Below, one piece after another: positions 13,627-26,045 of a stretch of 64,000 bases of DNA. The stretch's first letter is position 1; every line of letters starts with the position of its first letter. Below the pieces are notes generated by a model. The model searched no databases. It was given only the letters and a program-made list of their open reading frames with translations, and had not been told where the DNA came from. The DNA comes from Schizochytrium sp. TIO01 (taxonomy: Eukaryota > Sar > Bigyra > Thraustochytrida > Thraustochytriidae): contig SMSO01000004.1 of NCBI GenBank assembly GCA_004764695.1, positions 1,391,501 to 1,455,500 of the forward strand, given 5' to 3'. The position numbers and the translations under genes were made by a program.

Positions 13627-14997
13627 TTAGAAGCTTTGCTGGTAGCTCTTGAAGTTGCACTGGAAAGGGACAGTGCCAGTGCTGGTAAAGTCGTCCATAA
13701 GAGAAATGATATTTGCGGCAGTACCAACAGTGAGAAGGATTGTGGCATAAACAATGAACATCCAAAGGAGAATCTTCTCCCAAAGCGGAATTTTGACTCC
13801 GCGCTGTTTGCATGATAGGTAGTAGAAGTAGCAGGGAGCGTGGAAACCAAGAATAGGCGCGAAAAGAGAACCAAGGAGAGACACTAAACTGTCAAAGAAC
13901 GTTACACCGTTGGAGATCACGTAGGCGAAGCAGAGAGTGAAGAGCGTGATGCAGAACCAAACCAAACGACCGCGCCAACCCTTGTCCGTATGTGTGCTAG
14001 GGGAAATGATCATGTGCACGTTATTGTGAAATCCATAAGACATGATGAAATAGGATTCCACTAAGTGAAGGCAAAGGAATACAGCCGCAGTTGAGAGAAG
14101 GCCACCATCAGTACTGGGGTCGACTTCCTTAACGATCGAATCACTTGCGTTGATGCCACTGAAGCTATAAGCAGAGAGACCAACGAGCAGGTAGAGACCA
14201 ATTTGCACTGGGCCACTGATCAAAAACGACTTGTTGAATTGAGTGGAGTCCTCCATCTCGTACATCATCTCAAGGTATACGAAGCAGCCAACGTAGGAGA
14301 AAGTGATCTTAGACAAAGCTCCAAAGAATGAAATCCAAGTGATGTCATCAGGAGGGCCTGCTGTTGCGGTGTGGCGGTCCTCAGAGGTCTTCACATTAGC
14401 GTAGAGGTATCCAAGAACAAGGAAGATGGCAATAATAACACATGCAAAGTTGACCCAGAAAATCCATCGAGCTGACGTCAATGTACGCATCTGCACAGGT
14501 CCAATAAGAATAGCGAAAATAATCGCACCCCAGATCACATCACAGAACTCGACCCCCCAGAAAACAATAGCAATGGTTTGTGTGAGGGCAAGAAAGTAGC
14601 TTGCGGCGAGGAAGAGAAAGTAGATCAAGGTAATTGTTTTGAGAAAAATTTTGAGGGTCTCCAGAGGAAATGCCTTGTCGGCCATGTCACCATACGACCG
14701 TGAGTGAGGAAATGTCTGGTAAGAGTGAGAGAGAAGCATTCCCATGTAAATGCTGACGGGGCCCATAATAAAGACCAGAACAGAGGCCAAGGCATAACCA
14801 AGCTCGGCATATGCCATACCCATTGTAAGAACACCGACACCGACGATCTCACCAATCTCAATCATACCAACGGTGGGCCATTTCAGGTTGCCATGGGCTT
14901 CAATAGAGATGGAATCAGCCGGGTTGTTTGTGCCGGCAGTGCTGGTGCTCCTCTTTGAGTCCACCTTACTAAGGGGGTGGTCATTGGCTTCAAGCAT
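13627..14997 (-). CDS. AAAP-family amino-acid transporter, copy 2
   Basis: Intact 456-residue permease of the AAAP (Aa_trans) type. Roughly the first 40 residues are polar and presumably cytosolic; the family block WPTVGMIEIGEIVGVGV follows and starts the first membrane segment. About eleven hydrophobic segments can be traced, including the conserved ASYFLALTQT helix, the KITFSYVGCFVYLEM segment and the C-terminal TVGTAANIISLMDDF segment. In well-studied relatives the FAYLG...FLEM..EM motif and the first helix help form the substrate path. This copy diverges most from the others (different loop residues, charged KSYQQSF tail), so it may have a different substrate range. The start is a true ATG at 14997, fitting the alignment. 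Substrate cannot be read from the sequence. Confidence 0.9.
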   Translation of the reverse strand: MLEANDHPLSKVDSKRSTSTAGTNNPADSISIEAHGNLKWPTVGMIEIGEIVGVGVLTMGMAYAELGYALASVLVFIMGPVSIYMGMLLSHSYQTFPHSRSYGDMADKAFPLETLKIFLKTITLIYFLFLAASYFLALTQTIAIVFWGVEFCDVIWGAIIFAILIGPVQMRTLTSARWIFWVNFACVIIAIFLVLGYLYANVKTSEDRHTATAGPPDDITWISFFGALSKITFSYVGCFVYLEMMYEMEDSTQFNKSFLISGPVQIGLYLLVGLSAYSFSGINASDSIVKEVDPSTDGGLLSTAAVFLCLHLVESYFIMSYGFHNNVHMIISPSTHTDKGWRGRLVWFCITLFTLCFAYVISNGVTFFDSLVSLLGSLFAPILGFHAPCYFYYLSCKQRGVKIPLWEKILLWMFIVYATILLTVGTAANIISLMDDFTSTGTVPFQCNFKSYQQSF

Positions 14998-15055
14998 CTT
15001 GCTAGTGTTATAGTTTGAGTTTTCAAGATTGGTCTGCTTTTAAAGCTAGCAGATG

Positions 15056-15070
15056 AGTTTCGGGTTTGCT
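15056..15070 (-). promoter_or_regulatory. Shared upstream motif, transporter copy 2
   Basis: The coding-strand motif AGCAAACCCGAAACT lies 59 bp before the ATG of copy 2. It is identical over 15 bases to the site 49 bp before copy 1, and in both a CTAGC lies three bases further upstream. Surrounding sequence is not conserved, which argues for selection on the motif. Core-promoter or regulator binding is an inference. Confidence 0.5.
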
Positions 15071-18000
15071 GTCGCTAGACTGGATCTCCTGAAAGCTCAA
15101 GTGCTCCGAATTTTTAAAAGTTTTTTAAAAAATATATTTTTAAAGAAAGTTTTTTCCACTCAGTTCGACACGCTCAGTCTATTTTCTTAGAGTAGTAAAG
15201 CCAACCGACGAGCAGGAAAGCAAATGCTTTAGAATCCTCTTCGCTGATCGGTTATTAAGCTTGTGGTTTCTAGAAGCTCACTATGCGAGATCGGAGGAGT
15301 AGTATTATTCAAGTTCAGGTTTTATTGCGAGCAAGAAGCTCGTTCGTTTTTGCTCGCTATCGCTCGTTTCCGCTCGCGAAGCGCGATTTGCTCGTGGCCC
15401 GCGGAAAATCAACTACTCTTTTCTACTGTCGCAAGGAAGAGTGAACCGGAATTCAGCTCTTTAGGATCGCCTTCTTCCGATGTTCTGGCTCGTATGAAAT
15501 GAAGGCATTTGCTAGAAGTCATTCTTTGGGAATATCCTAACTTTCCTAGCGTAGCTAAATATCGCGAGTACGGGAGTTCCCTGCGTGGAGGGAGTCGCTC
15601 TACAATTTTCGATTCAATAAGGTTGATATGAGCAAGGGCAGCAGTAAACATGAATATATATATCATCACAAGATACTAGGTGATGCGTAACATTACTTAT
15701 GGAATGCTTATTCTTCATACAATCAATAGGTTTATATATTGTCTTGGGCTTCAACTTGTAAGTTTCACGCTACAGCATGAGGAAAGCTATCCATATGCCA
15801 GTTACATCTCACAATCTACGGGCTTGGCCCGTAACAGGTTGTTTCTGGAGGTGACTTCAAGACTTCTCGAGGCCAATCATCGTCCTGCAAGCTCCTCCCT
15901 GGTAGGCAGCTTCTTTGTAAACTTTTAGTTCAAGTATTCTCACACTTCGCAGTCTGACCCGCAGCTCTTACGACCAAAGTTGACGTCAATTATTTGGTGC
16001 GATGCTTCGAAGCTTTGCAAACTTGCCAGCATCGGTTCCAGTTCTTTTCGTGATTATGATACTCTGAATCAACTTTCCTTCACCCCTCACGAGACGCAGG
16101 ATGGCCTTTCTCCTCGCTTGATTGCTCTGCTCGCTTCATTATTCAGAAGCGAGCGTGCAATGCGAAGCACGCCTTTCATCTTGCTTGCGTCCGCCCCAAC
16201 TATGAAGTTCGTCGCTTGTTCACGGCTCTTCCTCATGCCTCCAGCAGCCGCAGAGTACCATCATGGTGTATGTACCTATGTCTTTTACCATGGCTCGTGG
16301 CCCATCTCTTAGGCTCGCTGAGCCGTTCTAGGTACTACTGTGTTTTCCACTATGACTGACGATGCCCAAAGTGAAAGAAAACCACTTCGACCAGCTGCAG
16401 GAAACCTGCTGCAGGACTGATAATCACCCCTCCGCTTTATCATACAAGGCCACCCAAGAGACACTTTGACGCTTCGCAGACAGACCACGCGTAGACTTGC
16501 ACTTCGCCTCACCTAGCTAGAGTAGAATGCAGAATGCAACTATTTAAGAAAACTAACCACTCGAGATTCAAGATGTCCTGTGACACCTGCTTCCTGTCTT
16601 GCCTTGGCTCCGGTGTCATGATTGAATGAATAAATTATTAAACCATATGTGAATGGGTGTTCGAGGACTCTTCAAGTCTCTATCAGCAATGACCTCGAGC
16701 GATCGCTCTGCGTGCTGCGTGGCGGTATGAGGATCCTTTGTCTCCAAATCAAGGTGGTTGGAGTCTTCTGCGGAGAGCAAGAACTTGCGCGACCAAGCGA
16801 CCAAGCAACTAAGCAACCAAGCAGGCACGAGCTCCTGCCTATCAGCGCAACTTCCTGGCGCATGGTCCTGCTCGCCAATCTGCCAGAAGAGCAAAAGGCT
16901 CAGATGGATTTTCGTGGGCCACTTGGCGCTTTTGGAGCTTCCCTACGCTCCTCCTCCGCGTCGTACCTTTCACGAACTTTAAGTTGGCAGGAAGAGGAAG
17001 TCCTATTTACAAGTCAATCAATCAATTATTCAATTCCAATCATTCCTTCATAGGTCCCTCGGTTTTCTGCTCGATTTAATCAACTTCAACTTCAACTCGA
17101 GCAAATGGACTGCTTTGATTGTTCGTGGCTTCGGTTTTAAGCAAGCGACTAGGTAGCTAGGGCTTTGTATGCGACTAACACCTCGTTTAAGAACTATACT
17201 ATTTTCAAGTTCAACTAACCTGAAGAGAACAGAGCAATTCTAATAGAACGTGCAGAACCAAAGCAGTACTTGGAAGCTCTCAAGAGCGGTCATCTCCAGG
17301 AGTCGCTGTGGTCTCTTCTGGTGGCTTAACTCGGAGTCTCATCGCTTCGCTCTGGTTTTTCCTGCTGCGAGGATGAAGCTTCGCTGTTGATGGCCTCTTG
17401 CAAGTCATGAGTCGTGAAGACAAGCTAACAGCCTGGCTGTCGATAGGTAGTGGCGCAAGTCTGAGTTCTGCGCGTTTCTTGAAGAACAGATTTCGGCTAA
17501 GTTTCGGTTACTAGATGGTTTTTTCCATGTATTCAGCTGCTGTGCTTATAATTAAGAGTTTATGTACAATTCAAAGCTAATTACTTTTAGCTTTCCTTTT
17601 TTGGTAAGAAAAGCAAAAGGAAAGACTAACATGTTATTTTTAATTTAAAAAAATAAAAATATATACTTATATATCAATTTGAAAGAACAAGTAAGCACGG
17701 TTTGCACGAAAGCTTGTGGCTCAAAAGCGATAAGCAACCGACAACTCGCAAGGCGTTGCGCATTATTCAGATAGGACATGATACCTTGATCTCAAGCTGA
17801 TCAAACTTTGATTTGCATGTTTACTTTTGTAAGGCACTATATTTCTTGAATAAATTAGCAGCTGAGGCTGTTTACTGTCCTCAATGTCTGTTCCTGCAAA
17901 GCTTCCCTGTCTCGGTAAAATAAGCAAGTAAAACCCACGTATGGGCCATAATGCTATAGCGGCAAAAGCTTGCCTCAAGACGACGGGTTAGCAGGATAGA

Positions 18001-21000
18001 CAACTCTGGTGACTTGTAATTTGATTCTTCAGGAATTCGTCAGAATGAAATAAGTGCGTAACAAATCTTTCCTCAGACAGCCAGCGAATACGGCGCGGCA
18101 GCCCACCTTCGGCTCAGCTGCGGATGCATAGAAATGGCACGGCTTTGGAGCATTTCTGCCAAATTTGTAGCCAAACTTGCTTTTGTTTGTACCCTGCTCG
18201 CGCAAATCATTACGTGCGCTGGAGGCTGGAAATTATGTAGGCCTAGGCATACGGTAGTAGCTCGTCTTCCCTGCCTGCCCTTTTTCCATCATGCTGCAAG
18301 TTCGAGAGTTTCGGGTGATGCTTATGCAGAATCATTCCATTTGATCCAGGACGGAGGATAATAACATATGCTTTCTCACATTTCACCAAATAAGACTGCG
18401 ATAGACCATCTGTATTCCCAGCAGGGAGAAATAATCCAGCAACTTTCTAATGTAGGCAAATTTAAATCCTAGGATCTAGACAGTGCCAACTGGATTTGAT
18501 TCACGAGTAATTTATCATGCGCAGCATAGCGTAAAGGAACAAGACATCGGCCTCAAGGCAAATAAACATTTTGAACTACTTAAACCAGCTCTCTACTTTG
18601 TATGCTTTAAAAACAACCTCCATCAGATATCATTGCTCCAAAACGCAAGCAAGCTGCCTGAGCTATTTCGCAAGATGAGTCGTCGCTTCTAGCACGACGA
18701 TCACAGACGCTATGTATTCTCCACGTTCTTGATGACGAAGAGAAGACCTCGCTCTTCGCTTCAGACCTTCATTTGAAGTGTTCCTTTCTTCGAAAATGGA
18801 CACACTAGTACTGGGAACCCGTACGTACCCCGCAGATCGGCTCACGGCTCACCCAAGTCGGCTCAAGCGGGCCACTGCTAGTAGCAAGGCCTCAGAAGTG
18901 GGCCGTGGCCCACGAGTTGGCCTTAGCGTTGATAAGGAGGTCTTGACTCTCGTGGGACATCTTGTCGACACGAAATGCTGAGCTCCCAAATAAAGCTACC
19001 ACGCCCCTCATTACAAGTGCTGTCTTTAGCAAACTAGCAATATCTAAAACACAGTTAACGCAAAGCGCTGAGAATTTTGCGGCGAAAAGTGTTGCCTCAC
19101 GAAACCTCAGATTACTGCAAAGTTGTCCCTTTCCTTGCACTACGCAGCGTGAAACTAGGTCGGGGCAACCCTGCTCGTATTGGACGTGGCATTGCGGGGA
19201 GTTGCTGAAGAGAGCGCCTGATATAAGAGGTCTCGTTGAGCTGGTGAAGCGAAAAGGTGATGAATAGCGCAGCAATATTCAACTTTCTCAGCTCAGTCAA
19301 AACTCTCTTATGTTTTTTATTTTGATTAAGACCATCATGATGCCTGCCGCCGCTACAGTCGTGAACGGGAGCCGAATACCTCCGAAGGTGCCGGTTCTTT
19401 GATTTCTTTCCTTTTTGCTACGGAATTCTTTATCCCGAGCATGAAAGCGTTGACCTTGCGCCGGCATGGCAAGCAAAGAACATTGCGTCTTGCGGATCAT
19501 TTATCCCTAGTACGATCGACTGCAGCGACACGACAGCTCGCAGTTTTTTGCGGCTAGAATGGAAGAATTCAATTCCACCAACGAGAATCTCGGCAAAGTC
19601 CATTATGTATGTTTCAAGTACATGGCGTAGCAAGTACACTACTCACTAAATGTTTCTATTTTTTTTTTTCCCTTTCCTTTTACTGTTTCAACTAATCAGA
19701 GAACAAGGTAATGATTTCCTACTCGGAAGGCAGACTTACTCTCAGAGCAAAGTCAATTGGGTTGGCTTGAATCAACGACATTGCTACTTCGGAGTTGCTT
19801 TTCTTTTTTTTTGAGCTAATGCTTTGAACACAACACTTTACATCCTTTGATTGTCTGAGCTGCTGTTGCCCTTGGCCAGACTTAGTCTTCTCAATTGGAA
19901 ACAGTCAAACGAACTAACTATTGGGTAATAGCATTCGGGAAGTTGGACACCTTGGAGTTGCTTCATCTCGGCAGTACGGCGAGATCTTCCCAGGTAACAG
20001 ACAAGAAGAACAATATACCGAAGATGCCATCACAAAATCGTTGGCACTGCTGTTTCCAGGAAAGCTGTCCGAGAGATGCAGGTCCAGACTCTAGTCTTGG
20101 GCTTGAATTTATGAAGAATTTTAGTTGCCATTTTATAAGAAGATCAAGAAGGCTGGATGAAAAAGCTTACTTCAGACATTTCTCAGCATTGCATTGCAGC
20201 CAAGGAAATATCTCGAGACGTCCCTGATGATAGAATGAATGACTGCGATTTCAGAGGACAATTTCATGGGCCACAAGTGCTTGTATACTGTGTTTTGCTG
20301 CCGACGACCTATGGCTAAATGATCTTTTGGAGCTTTCATACCTCGAAGTAAGAGTACATCGTGTTTTCCTCGAGATGGATCACAGAGTGGCGGTCCCTTG
20401 TTTGCGAACTTCTATCTTAGATGAAGTTAGAGTTTATGCCTAGTCTATTTCAATTAAAGTTAAAGCTTCTGCTATTGCTCGAGGGCGTGAATCCTACTCT
20501 TGATCATTCTCTATGCTCAAAGTTATTTGATTGCTAATAAATAGTGTACACAGCTTCTCTATTTTGTTGTTTTATTCAATAGAATAAATTCCATTCTCAC
20601 GATTGCAGCAGCTGCTGCGCACATTGTCTACCAGAAACTTGAAGCAGGAGAGATCCTTGAATAAACCTTCATTAAAACAAGTAGTCAAGAGTTGAGCTGT
20701 TAATAGAGTGTTGGACATTGCGGAATGCTAGAAACTGAAAAAGGAAATTCGGGGCTTGTATATTCATGATATCCAATAAATATCAGTTCAACAGTCTCCC
20801 TTGAAAATTGAAACTTTTAGCAGTGAAAAAAATGCAACGTAACCTATAGCAAGATTTTGAATAGATATTCCCCGCTGCGGACCATTATCTTGTGCCGGAT
20901 TTGGGGGTTGCATAGTAAATTCGACTCATTGATAAACACTATTTCGGTTATATCTCAATAATTGCAAGCGACTCTCTCATGTGATCATTCAACCGAATCG

Positions 21001-24000
21001 GGAGCAGCTGTTGAAGGCAAGGCGTTTACCGCAATTCATTATAATTTTCCTGTGTTTCAAAAATTTTAAAAATTGAAATAAATAAGGTAGTAAGGTACTA
21101 ATGTGACTAGGTTAGGTAACAGTAAGGCACCTTACCTAGTCTTAAAAGTCAAACTAAAGAATTAAAGAGAGGTATGGTCAGCCAGAAAACGAGAGTCGCC
21201 TCAAATCAATCGTCGAATTTTTGCTCGTGAATGCTCGTGCGGCCGTAGCCGGCCGGAAAGCACTCCTATACGCCACGAGCGGTACCATGGCAAAAGCCGC
21301 CTCAGGCGAGCAGGCTCCTTGCAAACGCCCCGAGCAGTAGGAGCCGTCTTTTCTCAGCTTACATTTCCTGCTCGCACAGGATCGCAAGACTATTAAGCGC
21401 TGCAATACGTAGGTGATTTGTAGTAGGAACGGACGAACTTGCAGAACTCTCTTAAGAAGGGAAATCCCACACAGCAAAATTAGTCACACACAGATTAAGT
21501 TTATACGCGCTAGAATACTTATTTTCGAATCAGAGCCCCTTTTCGACGCTTGATCTGCTGCCAGGTGCTGCAACTCAGCAAAGCATTGTGCTGAGGAATG
21601 TCTTAGACTTGGCACGGCTCGCTAGTGCAGTTGCAATAGATTACTGAGATAAGGAGGACTACATTCAATCAATAGTTGGAGTATTACGCAGAATTGCTTG
21701 TTGATCAGCAGATCCTTCTAATTTTAAAACTCTACGACCATTTCGAAGAATTTGTAAAGATGTGATCAAAACCAATACATGCGATCTAACCCTTCGTCAT
21801 CAATAGTATATCGTTACGCAAAGAGCACGCCACTACGAACGCCTCGATTGGCGGCCTCTGGAATGTCTCACATGAAGCTTTATCCCGATCCCAGGGCCTG
21901 GAACTTGGAAACGAAACTTCAAGTCACGGCAGCACCGAAATTACAAGCGTTGCGACCACCAAAGCCGACGCCAACAACATTTATAGGTAGAAAGGGTCTG
22001 ACAACTCGCCAAATTTGGCACGAAGACCAAACGGGCCATCTGAGGGAACACGGGGAACAAGATGATCACACTGCATGGAAAAACGAGCAACTGGCCCGGG
22101 AAAACAAGCTCTGCATGAACGTCTACTACCTAGCTACCATGACTGGCTCTGCACATTGAGTGATTAAAGGCCTGCCTTTTAAGCACATCAGAACATAAAC
22201 TCTATTGTGATACTGTAATTATGGAGTGACATTGTGGTGCTCAAGCTGCAAATGCTAGGTTGATGATGGCTTATGCAGAAGAATCTCTCTTCGAAACTAT
22301 AAATGTACGTGGGGCAAGTACGTTTGATTACATTTTGAAGTAAAGAGGTATAGTTAGGTAGGTAGAAGTATTGTTGAAGTAAATCTGGCCTTTATAGTAG
22401 AATGCTATATAAAAAGATATTTCTTCAAACGCTGCTTGCATAGGCTATATGAAAACGATGCAGATGCTACTTCCCCCAATACGTATCGCCGCATTACTCA
22501 ATAAGATCATGCGCAAAGTGCTGCTTTGCTCAAGAACCACAAGTAGAGGGATTACTTGCTAGAACGGGTAAAGGATCAACGTTGCACCATAGTAGAGTAA
22601 AGTAAACAACGGAAGTTTATTCGGATTATTATTGCCATTCGTCTATATTACCGGCAAATCGCAATCACAAACCATAGCGCATTATCGTCACCAAGGTAAT
22701 AACTGCAGTCTTTCTCAACAACCTTGCTCTTGTTCGTTCCATTTCAGGAATGATGCTAAGGTGACTAGTTTGAAGTACTGCGTACCCCAGAGGCGAAAGT
22801 TTTGCGTTGAACCTGAGATGTAAATCTAAATAGCTGGAGGCAAAGAGAACTCATTGCAAAGTGTAACAAGGCATTATAAATGTGTCTGTGTGATGATATT
22901 TTCATATCATCCTAGAGTGGGGCCATGCAAATAGCACCCAGAGAAGTCAAGTTCTTCTTGAGTGTTACTGTAATGCCTTAAGGCACTTCATTATTTCGTT
23001 CGGTCCTTTCCAAGCTTCACAGCAGAAGTCGCACTGAGAAGAGCGTCGACCTTATAAAAAAGCAAATTTTCGTTTGCAAAAGTGCGCTTGACTATACTAT
23101 AATATCACGCATTTTTCGCGGGGCTGGATCTAAATATGAGTAGTGTAGGTTCTACATCATAATGAAAAATTTATTACAACACTATGATGATAAATAGGTG
23201 AATCTCGTTTTGACCGGAGTTGCGCCAAAGTAAATTCCAAACCGATTTCCCAGACAATAGTTTAGCCACAGTCTTGCGTCAAATGCATAGCACCAATCTC
23301 TTTCCGAGGTGAGAGAAATAGAAATGCTAAGATTTGACTCAAAATCCAGAGCACCAGTAGAACGAAATCGCCTTTCTGTGGACTTATCAGAGCGTTGAGT
23401 TTTGGTCTTTGTAGCACCTTTCGAATGTATCTTGCAAGTTTCATGGAAAACATTATACATTTCACTAACTGCTACAACATGCATCATCACCCCCAAGGTG
23501 CTTTGAGGTTGGATAGTGAAAAACCAAAGTCATAGTGTTCTCCTCATAGAAATCAATACGCTGCAAAATCGTGTTCTTGCAATGTTACCGGAGTCTTTGG
23601 TAGGCAGGAGATGATACTAATGCTACTGATACTGCTGTTAGATTAGATTTGCTGAGTTATGACATCTTACTCAAAGGTTGAAAGAGGCTACCCAGTGCTA
23701 CAACTTTCACACGGGTACCTAGGAGATATGAAATCAAGTGACTGCCCTCGTTGATTTACTAGTATCGTAGATGCTCATCCATTCAAGTAGGTTGGACAGA
23801 ACCAGAACGAGTAATGGGCGCCTATGAGCTTTATAGTAACTAGTACGGAGCAACCAGATGGTTGTGCAGAGGTTGATTCATCAGGTCATTAAGAGAAACC
23901 TTAGAACTATACTAGCAATCCTATGAAGGTCCCAAGAGGATACATAGCAAGCGTTGGGACCGTCAGCAATTCCAAATAATCCCTAAAGGTCACTCTGCAT

Positions 24001-24497
24001 GTAGCCCTTTGCTGAGCTTGGATTGTATATCAGTGGCTTTGACATCTTAATTGTTTGGTAGAGATAGCAACTGGATTTACGCATGGAAAAGGATAATGCT
24101 TACTCCTCAGTTTTGATAAACCATATGCACCATGCATAGCTTCGCTTATTATCAGCCTGCGAGGTGACAAACATCGTCTTTGTGAATACTTTTCCTCTGT
24201 TGGCTCATACTGGCTTCATTGAAACATTCGGTCAATCTATCAGCGACTCTCCCGCTCGAGATAGCGAAACACAAGGCAGCAACAAGACCATGATTATGTT
24301 CAAAACTTGCATGCGTAGAGGTTGAGTGAATTAGAGATGGGGTCACAGAAGAATCGACAATGAATGAGATTGTAACAACAAGAGAATATCTATGTAAAAG
24401 TTTAATTTTGTCGTAGAAGATGACTAGTGTATCTCCTCGAGCTAGCTATCGCACAAAAAGCAGGTGTTTGGTTGAAGACAATCGTGGACTGTCATGT
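15071..24497. other. Intergenic region between transporter copies 2 and 3
   Basis: No gene is supported. AT-rich tracts near 15110 and 17640 alternate with stretches of more balanced composition (15300-15500, 16140-16980, 18090-19300, 21180-21380). The plus-strand frame at 21158-21340 is open for 60 codons with a protein-like composition but is bounded by stops and short, so it may be an exon or gene relic. The plus-strand frame 21779-22159 starts with ATG and runs 126 codons, but I recognise nothing in it. Confidence 0.55.
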
Positions 24498-25859
24498 TTA
24501 ACTCCAGCTCTCAAGGTAACTCGTACGATCACATGAGAAGGGAACGCTGCCAGTGTCTGCAAAGTCAGCCTCGAGGGTGATGATGTTGGCAGCGGTACCA
24601 GCAGTGAGGAGTGCAGTCGCATACACCAGGATAGCCCAGAGAATAATAGTCTCAACGATGCCGATGCTCTCGCCAAGCTTCTTCTTGGCGAAGTAGTGGA
24701 ACAAGATGGGGCAGTGGAATCCAAGGATCGGTCCAAAGAGCGACCCGAGAAGAGACACGAGACTGTCGAAGAAGTACACACCGTTCGAGATGACGTATGC
24801 GAAGATAAGAGTGATGAGGGAGAGGCCAAACCAGATGCTGCGACCCTTCCATCCGTAGTCGTTGACAGTGCTGGGAGAAATGAGGTCATGCATATTCCTC
24901 TGGAAGGCAAGGGCCATAATGAAGTAGGAAACCATCAAGTGGAACACGAGGCAAGCTGCAGCAGCAGAGAGAAGACCGCCATAGGTGTTGGGGTCAACCT
25001 GCTTGATAATGGAATCACTTGCATCCTCACCACTGTAGGTGTATGAGACAATACCAACCAGAAGGTAGAGACCAATTTGCACGGGAGCACTGACATAGAA
25101 AGTCTTGGGGAAGTCCTTCGGCTTGCCCATCTCGGACATCATCTCAAGAAAGACAAAGCAACCAAGGTAGGCAAAGGTGATCTTGGAGAGGGCATTGAAG
25201 AACTCAATCCAGCCCATGTAGCTCGGTGGGCCAGCGGAAACAGTCTCCTTACCCGGAGAGTCCTTGATGTTAATCCAGAGGTAGATAAGTACAAGGAAGA
25301 TGGCAACAACGATGAGACCAAAGTTAATCCAGAAGACGATCATAGCTCCAGAGAAGCTGCGAATCTGGACAGGGATGATAAGGGCGCAAAAGGCAATCAC
25401 ACCCCAGATCGGCTGGCAAAGCTTAACGCCCCAGAACGCGATCTCCAAGGTCTGCGTAAGGGCGAGGAAGTATGATGAGGCGATGAAGATAAAGTAGATG
25501 TATGTCATGGCACGTACGAAGCCAGATGCCCACTTGTAAAGGGTCATGTCGGAGAGAATAGCATAAGAGTTAGCTCCAGGGTAAGCCTGGTAGCAGCGGG
25601 ACAGAAGGATACCCATGTAAATGTTGACAGGGCCAAGAATGGCGATCAGAATGACAGCAAGCACGTAGCCGAGCTCGGAGAAAGCAAGACCCATGGTGAG
25701 AACACCCACACCGACAATCTCACCAATCTCAATCATACCGACGGTGCGCCAGCTAAGGTTGCCTTCATGTTCCTTGCTAGAGACGCTATCAGCGGGGCCG
25801 CTGATGCTGGAGCCCTGCTTAGGGCCCACATCGAATTTGCGGTCATCAGACTCGAGCAT
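24498..25859 (-). CDS. AAAP-family amino-acid transporter, copy 3
   Basis: Intact 453-residue amino-acid permease (AAAP/Aa_trans). The open frame continues upstream to 25958, but that first codon is TTG; the first ATG is at 25859 and starts MLESDDRK, matching MLESEDHK of copy 4, whose frame has a stop just before its ATG. I therefore take 25859. Order of features: polar N-terminus to about residue 40, helix 1 with EIGEIVGVGVLTMGLAF, the GPVNIYMGILL helix, the SSYFLALTQTLEIAFWGV segment, the ITFAYLGCFVFLEMMSEM segment followed by a DFPK loop, the NGVYFFDSLVSLLGSLFGP helices and a last helix with LTAGTAANIITL. Length and sequence are nearly the same as copy 4, suggesting a fairly recent duplication, yet the two genes lie 15.5 kb apart. 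Substrate is unknown. Confidence 0.92.
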   Translation of the reverse strand: MLESDDRKFDVGPKQGSSISGPADSVSSKEHEGNLSWRTVGMIEIGEIVGVGVLTMGLAFSELGYVLAVILIAILGPVNIYMGILLSRCYQAYPGANSYAILSDMTLYKWASGFVRAMTYIYFIFIASSYFLALTQTLEIAFWGVKLCQPIWGVIAFCALIIPVQIRSFSGAMIVFWINFGLIVVAIFLVLIYLWINIKDSPGKETVSAGPPSYMGWIEFFNALSKITFAYLGCFVFLEMMSEMGKPKDFPKTFYVSAPVQIGLYLLVGIVSYTYSGEDASDSIIKQVDPNTYGGLLSAAAACLVFHLMVSYFIMALAFQRNMHDLISPSTVNDYGWKGRSIWFGLSLITLIFAYVISNGVYFFDSLVSLLGSLFGPILGFHCPILFHYFAKKKLGESIGIVETIILWAILVYATALLTAGTAANIITLEADFADTGSVPFSCDRTSYLESWS

Positions 25860-26015
25860 TGTGCCGTAAGACAATGCTCTACTACTATGACTTGACGCTG
25901 TAAGCTTGTCGCTGGAGGTCGACGTGACCAAAACTTTATTATGAAACTTGCTATGCAAGCAGCTGTCAAGGCTGCTGCTGCTGTTGTGATTTAAGTTTTG
26001 CTTCGTTTGTCTCGA

Positions 26016-26045
26016 AGTTTCGAGTTTGCTGGATGGTGGTTTGCT
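26016..26045 (-). promoter_or_regulatory. Shared upstream motif, transporter copy 3
   Basis: AGCAAACTCGAAACT (coding strand, 26016-26030) differs by one base from the sites upstream of copies 1 and 2 and shares 17 positions with copy 1, one of them a purine difference. A second AGCAAAC lies at 26039-26045. It is 157 bp before the chosen ATG, similar to the spacing of the weak site of copy 4, so copies 3 and 4 may have a 5' UTR about 100 nt longer than copies 1 and 2. Confidence 0.45.

Noticed and set aside
21779-22159. 126-codon plus-strand ORF with ATG start
   Set aside because: Composition is plausible but there is no family, no splice context and no neighbour to support it.
24696-25475. 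Plus-strand open frames of 116 and 132 codons
   Set aside because: Antisense shadows of transporter copy 3; similar shadows occur opposite the other copies.
25859-25958. 33-residue N-terminal extension of transporter copy 3
   Set aside because: The upstream codon is TTG and copies 3 and 4 align from the ATG at 25859; copy 4 has an in-frame stop just upstream.
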